A stretch of 64,000 nt of DNA from Atopomonas sediminilitoris (GTDB lineage: Bacteria > Pseudomonadota > Gammaproteobacteria > Pseudomonadales > Pseudomonadaceae), in contig NZ_JAKUMM010000006.1 of assembly GCF_022601735.1 (NCBI RefSeq), forward strand, positions 85,340 through 149,339. Reading direction: 5' to 3'. Shown here one piece after another: positions 60,841 to 64,000 of the stretch (positions within the stretch are counted from its first letter, which is position 1; each line of letters opens with the position of its first letter). The position numbers were made by a program, and so were the translations under genes. The notes beneath the pieces are model-generated. The model saw only the letters and a program-made list of their open reading frames with translations, had not been told where the DNA came from and made no database searches.

Positions 60841-63540
60841 TTAGCCCAGCAAGCCCAGCGCCTTCGCGCGCGCCACCGCCTGGGTGCGGCGCTGCACGCC
60901 CAGCTTGCCGTGAATATTGCGCACGTGGGTTTTGACCGTGTGCAACGAGATAAACAGCTTTTCGCTGATTTGCTGGTTGGATAAGCCCTGCGCCACCAAT
61001 TGCAGCACATCAAACTCGCGATCGCTGAGCAGCTCCGTGCTCACCGGCAACGGGTCATCCCCCAGCTGCGGCGACAGCCACGCCTGTACCGCACTCGAGG
61101 CCTTATGCAACTGACTATGCAACAACTGCGGATAGCGCTGCAGCATGTCAAACAAATGCAGTCGTACGCCGCCACCGGCCAAGTGCAGCAGCTTGCTCAT
61201 CTGCTCGTTCGCCGCCTCGTGTTGTCCGCGCGCCATGGCCACGTAAGCCAACTGCATATGGGCAAATTGGTGCATCAAACCTTGATGGCTGCTGGCCAGC
61301 GCTGCGTTAAGGGCTTGCTCACGCGCCTCAACCCCCGGCCAGTTACGCTCGACCGCATCGGTGCGTAACAGTAATATCTCGACCTGCAAGGCAATCTGCG
61401 GATGTAACTCAGGCGGCGCCGCGCGTGGCGCTTGGCAATACGCTTCGGCCAAGCTTTGCAGCCAGCTTTGCGCCGTTTGTAAGCGCCCTTGCTGCAGCCA
61501 AATCATGCATTTCTGCACGGTCATCATGCCCAGATAGTAAATCTGCGGCACATCCCACTGACTCATCAGCCGCTCGGCTTCTTCTAGCCACGCATACCCT
61601 GCCGCCAAGCTGTGTTTGCGCGCATCCAACATGGCCAAACCAAAATAGGCGGTTAATACGGCCACGTCGCGGCAGGCGCGGGCTTCTTCTAAGCCCAACA
61701 GCAACTCTTGGCGCGCAAAGTCAAAATCCGCCGCGAACAAGCTCACAAAGCCACGGTACAAGTGCAGACGCCCACGCACAGGGCTGAGCTTGCGCGCTTG
61801 GCGGGTTGGCACCAAGGCAAGGCCCTGCTGCACCTCATCCAGCGCCCGCTTGACCAAGCCACGCGCGAGCAGTACGCGCGCACGCTCATAATGCATCAGA
61901 GCTTCAAAGGCTGGGTTGCCTGAGCGGCGTGCTAGCTCGAGGCCACGCCGATTGTAATGCCGCGCCTGTTCAATATTGCCTTGCCCGATTTCGACACTGG
62001 CCAGCGCCGTTAGCAGCATCAACTGCGGGCCAAATAACTCATCAGGCATACCGGCCAGCGCTTGCTCACCCAGCTCACGGGCCTCCACCACCTGACCACG
62101 CGCCTTGGCCAACATGGCCTGCAAGGCCTGCCACTGCGCGAGTAAAACACGCTGCTGGCTCTCGCTTGGCGCCGGCAAAAAGCGCTGCAAATGTGCCAAC
62201 AAATCTTCCGCCGCTTGCAGCTGACAAGCCAACAACAAAGCCCAGCTGTACAAAATAATGAGACGCGGCGAACTGTGCAGCAGGCTATCGGGCAGGATGC
62301 GTTTCCAGCGCAACAGCTGCACCACGTTTTGCTCGGAGAGCAGCTGCTCCTCGGAGAGGTTCTGCACTAAGCTGGCCACCACATCCGGCCGCTCGGCCAG
62401 CAGCGCATGCTCAACCGCATCTTCGGCCTCCCCCTGCTGCACAAACCACTGGCACGCACGCAGGTAAATTTGCGCAGGGTTGGTCAGCGCCAGCTCTTGT
62501 TGCCGTGCTCGCAGCAAGTCGCCAAACAAGTGGTGATAGCGATACCACTGTCCGCGCTCATCCAGCGGCACCAAAAACAACTGATGGCGGAACAAATAAT
62601 CGATCATCGCCGCGCTGTCGTGACTGAGCCTGACGGCATCGCACAGCGCCGGACTGAAGCGATCCAGCAGCGCGGTGTCATACAAAAAGCTCTGCACATC
62701 CGCCGGCAAACGCTCGACCACTTCTTGCAGTAAGTACTCACTGATCAGCGGCGCGCGCCCCTGCAAGTGCGTCAACTCGAGCTCTTGACCACCATCACCG
62801 GCCATCCACAGCATTTGCAGACCAGCCAACCAACCTTCGCTGCGCAGCAACAAGGTTTCGACCAGCTCAGGGCTCGCCGCCACACCGCGCTTGGTAAGCC
62901 ACTGCTCCACTTCTGCGGGCAACAGCCGCAAATCCAGCTCGTTGAGTTCCAGCAAGTGCCCTGCCAAGCGCAGACGCGCCAAATGCCAATTCGGCGCTTG
63001 GCGTGTCGTCACCATCAACGACAGCGAAGGCGGTACATGGTTGATGAGAAATTGCAGGCAGCGGTCCAGCACAGGGCCAGTCGCCAGATGGTAATCATCA
63101 ATGATCAACAGCAGTGGCTTGCTCTCATCCAGCACCAGCTCAAGCGCCTCAAGCACTTCATCCAACCACTGTTCAAATGGAAAAGGCTGATGCCGCTGGC
63201 GCAAACGCAAACGCTCTAAAGCACCGCCTGCCAAGTCGGGATACAGCGTGCGTAGCGCTTCCAGCAGCTGCTCTAGGAATCGCCCCGGCTCTTTGTCTCG
63301 CGCGCTCAAACCCAGCCACAACACCTGCCAACCGCTAGGTAGCTGTTCACACAGCTCACTGGCCAACTGGCTTTTGCCAAACCCGGCCGGCGCACAAACC
63401 AAGCTCAAGCGCCCGCTCAAACCTTGGCGCAAGGCCTCGGTTAATCGCGGGCGATAGATATGCCCGGCGGGCAGCGGCGGACGAAAAAACCGCGCCGCAC
63501 GCGAGTCGCTAGGGGTGGCCATGCCTTGCACTTCAGGCAT
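60841..63540 (-). CDS. LAL-type (MalT-like) ATP-dependent LuxR transcriptional regulator
   Basis: Large signal-transduction ATPase regulator, 899 aa. Walker A is CAPAGFGKSQ near residue 50 and Walker B LLLIIDDYH near residue 145. A winged-helix and superhelical TPR-like sensor region covers residues about 300-800 (many short Leu/Ala/Arg helices), and a C-terminal LuxR helix-turn-helix follows (LSDREFDVLQLVAQGLSNQQ, then VKTHVRNIHGKLGV). This matches MalT and related LAL proteins that bind a small ligand and ATP. The ligand is not evident: no sugar genes lie nearby. GGAG is 12 bases before ATG 63540; ATG 63522 is an alternative. Confidence 0.9.
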   Translation of the reverse strand: MPEVQGMATPSDSRAARFFRPPLPAGHIYRPRLTEALRQGLSGRLSLVCAPAGFGKSQLASELCEQLPSGWQVLWLGLSARDKEPGRFLEQLLEALRTLYPDLAGGALERLRLRQRHQPFPFEQWLDEVLEALELVLDESKPLLLIIDDYHLATGPVLDRCLQFLINHVPPSLSLMVTTRQAPNWHLARLRLAGHLLELNELDLRLLPAEVEQWLTKRGVAASPELVETLLLRSEGWLAGLQMLWMAGDGGQELELTHLQGRAPLISEYLLQEVVERLPADVQSFLYDTALLDRFSPALCDAVRLSHDSAAMIDYLFRHQLFLVPLDERGQWYRYHHLFGDLLRARQQELALTNPAQIYLRACQWFVQQGEAEDAVEHALLAERPDVVASLVQNLSEEQLLSEQNVVQLLRWKRILPDSLLHSSPRLIILYSWALLLACQLQAAEDLLAHLQRFLPAPSESQQRVLLAQWQALQAMLAKARGQVVEARELGEQALAGMPDELFGPQLMLLTALASVEIGQGNIEQARHYNRRGLELARRSGNPAFEALMHYERARVLLARGLVKRALDEVQQGLALVPTRQARKLSPVRGRLHLYRGFVSLFAADFDFARQELLLGLEEARACRDVAVLTAYFGLAMLDARKHSLAAGYAWLEEAERLMSQWDVPQIYYLGMMTVQKCMIWLQQGRLQTAQSWLQSLAEAYCQAPRAAPPELHPQIALQVEILLLRTDAVERNWPGVEAREQALNAALASSHQGLMHQFAHMQLAYVAMARGQHEAANEQMSKLLHLAGGGVRLHLFDMLQRYPQLLHSQLHKASSAVQAWLSPQLGDDPLPVSTELLSDREFDVLQLVAQGLSNQQISEKLFISLHTVKTHVRNIHGKLGVQRRTQAVARAKALGLLG

Positions 63541-63727
63541 TGTGACGGTGAACTCCTTGTTCTTGGGAACTGACAGGCTATCGGGTTGTCTCGCTAACTG
63601 CCTAGTGTGCCTGTAATAGTGAATACAGCGACATCACTTACGCGTAACCAATCGTAAACGAGCTAGACACTCGACCATAAAGCGCGCACGCTGCGCCCTG
63701 AAAACCACCCCGCAGAGGAGAAATCTC

Positions 63728-63883
63728 ATGCCCCCACGTCGGCCATCCAAGGCCAAAGCCATGGTCAAGCAACCTTGTTTTCGCAGCCGCTGCGAAAAAC
63801 CGAAAAAAGGTCGCGGCAGCTACCAACGCCACACCGACAAAGCCTCGCACGATTGCGAGGCTTTTGTCTTTTTAGCGGCATAA
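63728..63883 (+). CDS. arfA: Alternative ribosome-rescue factor ArfA
   Basis: Small protein of 51 aa that rescues ribosomes stalled on non-stop mRNA by recruiting RF2 when tmRNA fails. ATG 63728 has AGGAG seven bases upstream. The core CFRSRCEKPKKGRGSYQRH aligns with E. coli ArfA (LFRQRVEKNKKGKGSYMRK), including the KKGKGS stretch. A strong intrinsic terminator (63839-63873) lies inside the coding region, before the TAA at 63881, so most transcripts lack a stop codon and the product would be tagged by tmRNA until that system fails. The C-terminus encoded in the hairpin (DCEAFVFLAA) should be dispensable. Confidence 0.88.
   Translation: MPPRRPSKAKAMVKQPCFRSRCEKPKKGRGSYQRHTDKASHDCEAFVFLAA
63839..63873 (+). 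terminator. Intrinsic terminator inside arfA
   Basis: 11-bp perfect stem AAAGCCTCGCA/TGCGAGGCTTT with loop CGAT, extendable with one bulge to GACAAA/TTTTGTC, followed by a T-rich tail TTTTGTCTTTTT. It lies within codons 38-48 of arfA, upstream of the stop codon. Same sequence type as the argG-gloA terminator. Confidence 0.85.
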
Positions 63884-63903
63884 AAAACGGCCCCGAAGGG
63901 CCG
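63882..63903 (-). terminator. Terminator for the minus-strand gene at the right edge
   Basis: On the minus strand a 6-bp stem CGGCCC/GGGCCG with a 4-base loop (TTCG-type) is followed by TTTTTT, which overlaps the arfA stop codon TAA. It ends the partial gene read from the right edge. Confidence 0.65.
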
Positions 63904-63935
63904 CTTACAGACGATCTAACACCCAGCAACGCGGA

Positions 63936-64000
63936 TTAAAGCGGCTTACCGCGATTGCCATGTTGACTGACAAACTGCTGCACAGCTTTCAAGTCATTAG
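63936..64000 (-). CDS. C-terminal end of an unidentified gene (cut by the right edge)
   Basis: An open minus-strand frame enters from the right edge and ends at TAA (63936-63938), 33 bases before the terminator on the same strand. The visible end reads DLKAVQQFVSQHGNRGKPL. The other two minus-strand frames are closed within the visible part. The fragment is too short to identify. Stop codon plus terminator make a real gene likely; the position next to arfA is convergent. Confidence 0.5.
   Translation of the reverse strand, partial: NDLKAVQQFVSQHGNRGKPL

Overview
The window is chromosomal DNA from a gammaproteobacterium of the Pseudomonas lineage. The basis is gene order recalled from Pseudomonas aeruginosa plus protein features, not a database search. 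The order rnf-nth, gloA-argG-motY-pyrC-rnt, rpoS-nlpD-pcm-surE-truD-ispF-fghA-adhC, ispD-ftsB-eno-kdsA-pyrG-tilS-accA-dnaE-rnhB-lpxB-lpxA-fabZ-lpxD-ompH-bamA-rseP-dxr-cdsA-uppS-frr-pyrH-tsf-rpsB | map-glnD-dapC-dapD-csdA-csdE matches a pseudomonad core chromosome. The long DapD (344 aa), MotY upstream of pyrC, and the RpoS and FabZ N-termini agree with this. I saw no tRNA, rRNA, insertion sequence, prophage or CRISPR array, and no stretch over 300 bases lacks a gene (the longest is the 283-base rpsB/map divergent region).

Layout. 1-6033 (+): the Rnf electron-transport operon (rnfB partial, C, D, G, E) and nth, then a 59-aa acidic PA3496-like gene. 6491-10097: a compact accessory cassette, a divergent HxlR regulator facing mdaB, a secreted cupin, an AhpD-like protein, an LtrA-family membrane protein and a GFA-family protein. 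It looks like an electrophile, quinone or carbonyl stress unit. 10198-14716: gloA, argG, motY (-), then pyrC and rnt (+). 14802-22762 (-): stationary-phase sigma factor, NlpD, a DUF368/PopT lipid-carrier transporter, repair genes pcm and surE, truD, ispF and the glutathione-dependent formaldehyde genes fghA and adhC, with their likely LysR regulator divergent at 22895.

23796-49118 (-): about 25 kb of almost unbroken housekeeping operons covering isoprenoids (ispD, dxr, uppS), lipid A (lpxA, B, D, kdsA), fatty acids (accA, fabZ), envelope biogenesis (ompH, bamA, rseP, cdsA), nucleotides (pyrG, pyrH), replication (dnaE, rnhB) and translation (tilS, frr, tsf, rpsB). Many genes overlap by 1-8 bases. 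49402-57172 (+): map, glnD, the succinylase-pathway lysine/DAP genes dapC and dapD, an ArsC-like reductase, and the csdA-csdE sulfur-transfer pair. 57169-63540 is more variable: an AraC-wHTH-VOC operon (-), a divergent putative di-iron hydrolase, an unrecognised exported protein, and an 899-aa LAL-type (MalT-like) LuxR regulator.

The right end holds an easily missed 51-aa gene for the alternative ribosome-rescue factor ArfA. An intrinsic terminator lies inside its coding region, before the stop codon, so most transcripts should be non-stop mRNAs. Other regulatory candidates are a terminator whose U-tract touches the ispF start codon, a hairpin before fabZ, attenuator-like hairpins between rpsB, tsf and pyrH, and palindromic operators in the hxlR/mdaB and adhC/lysR intergenic regions.
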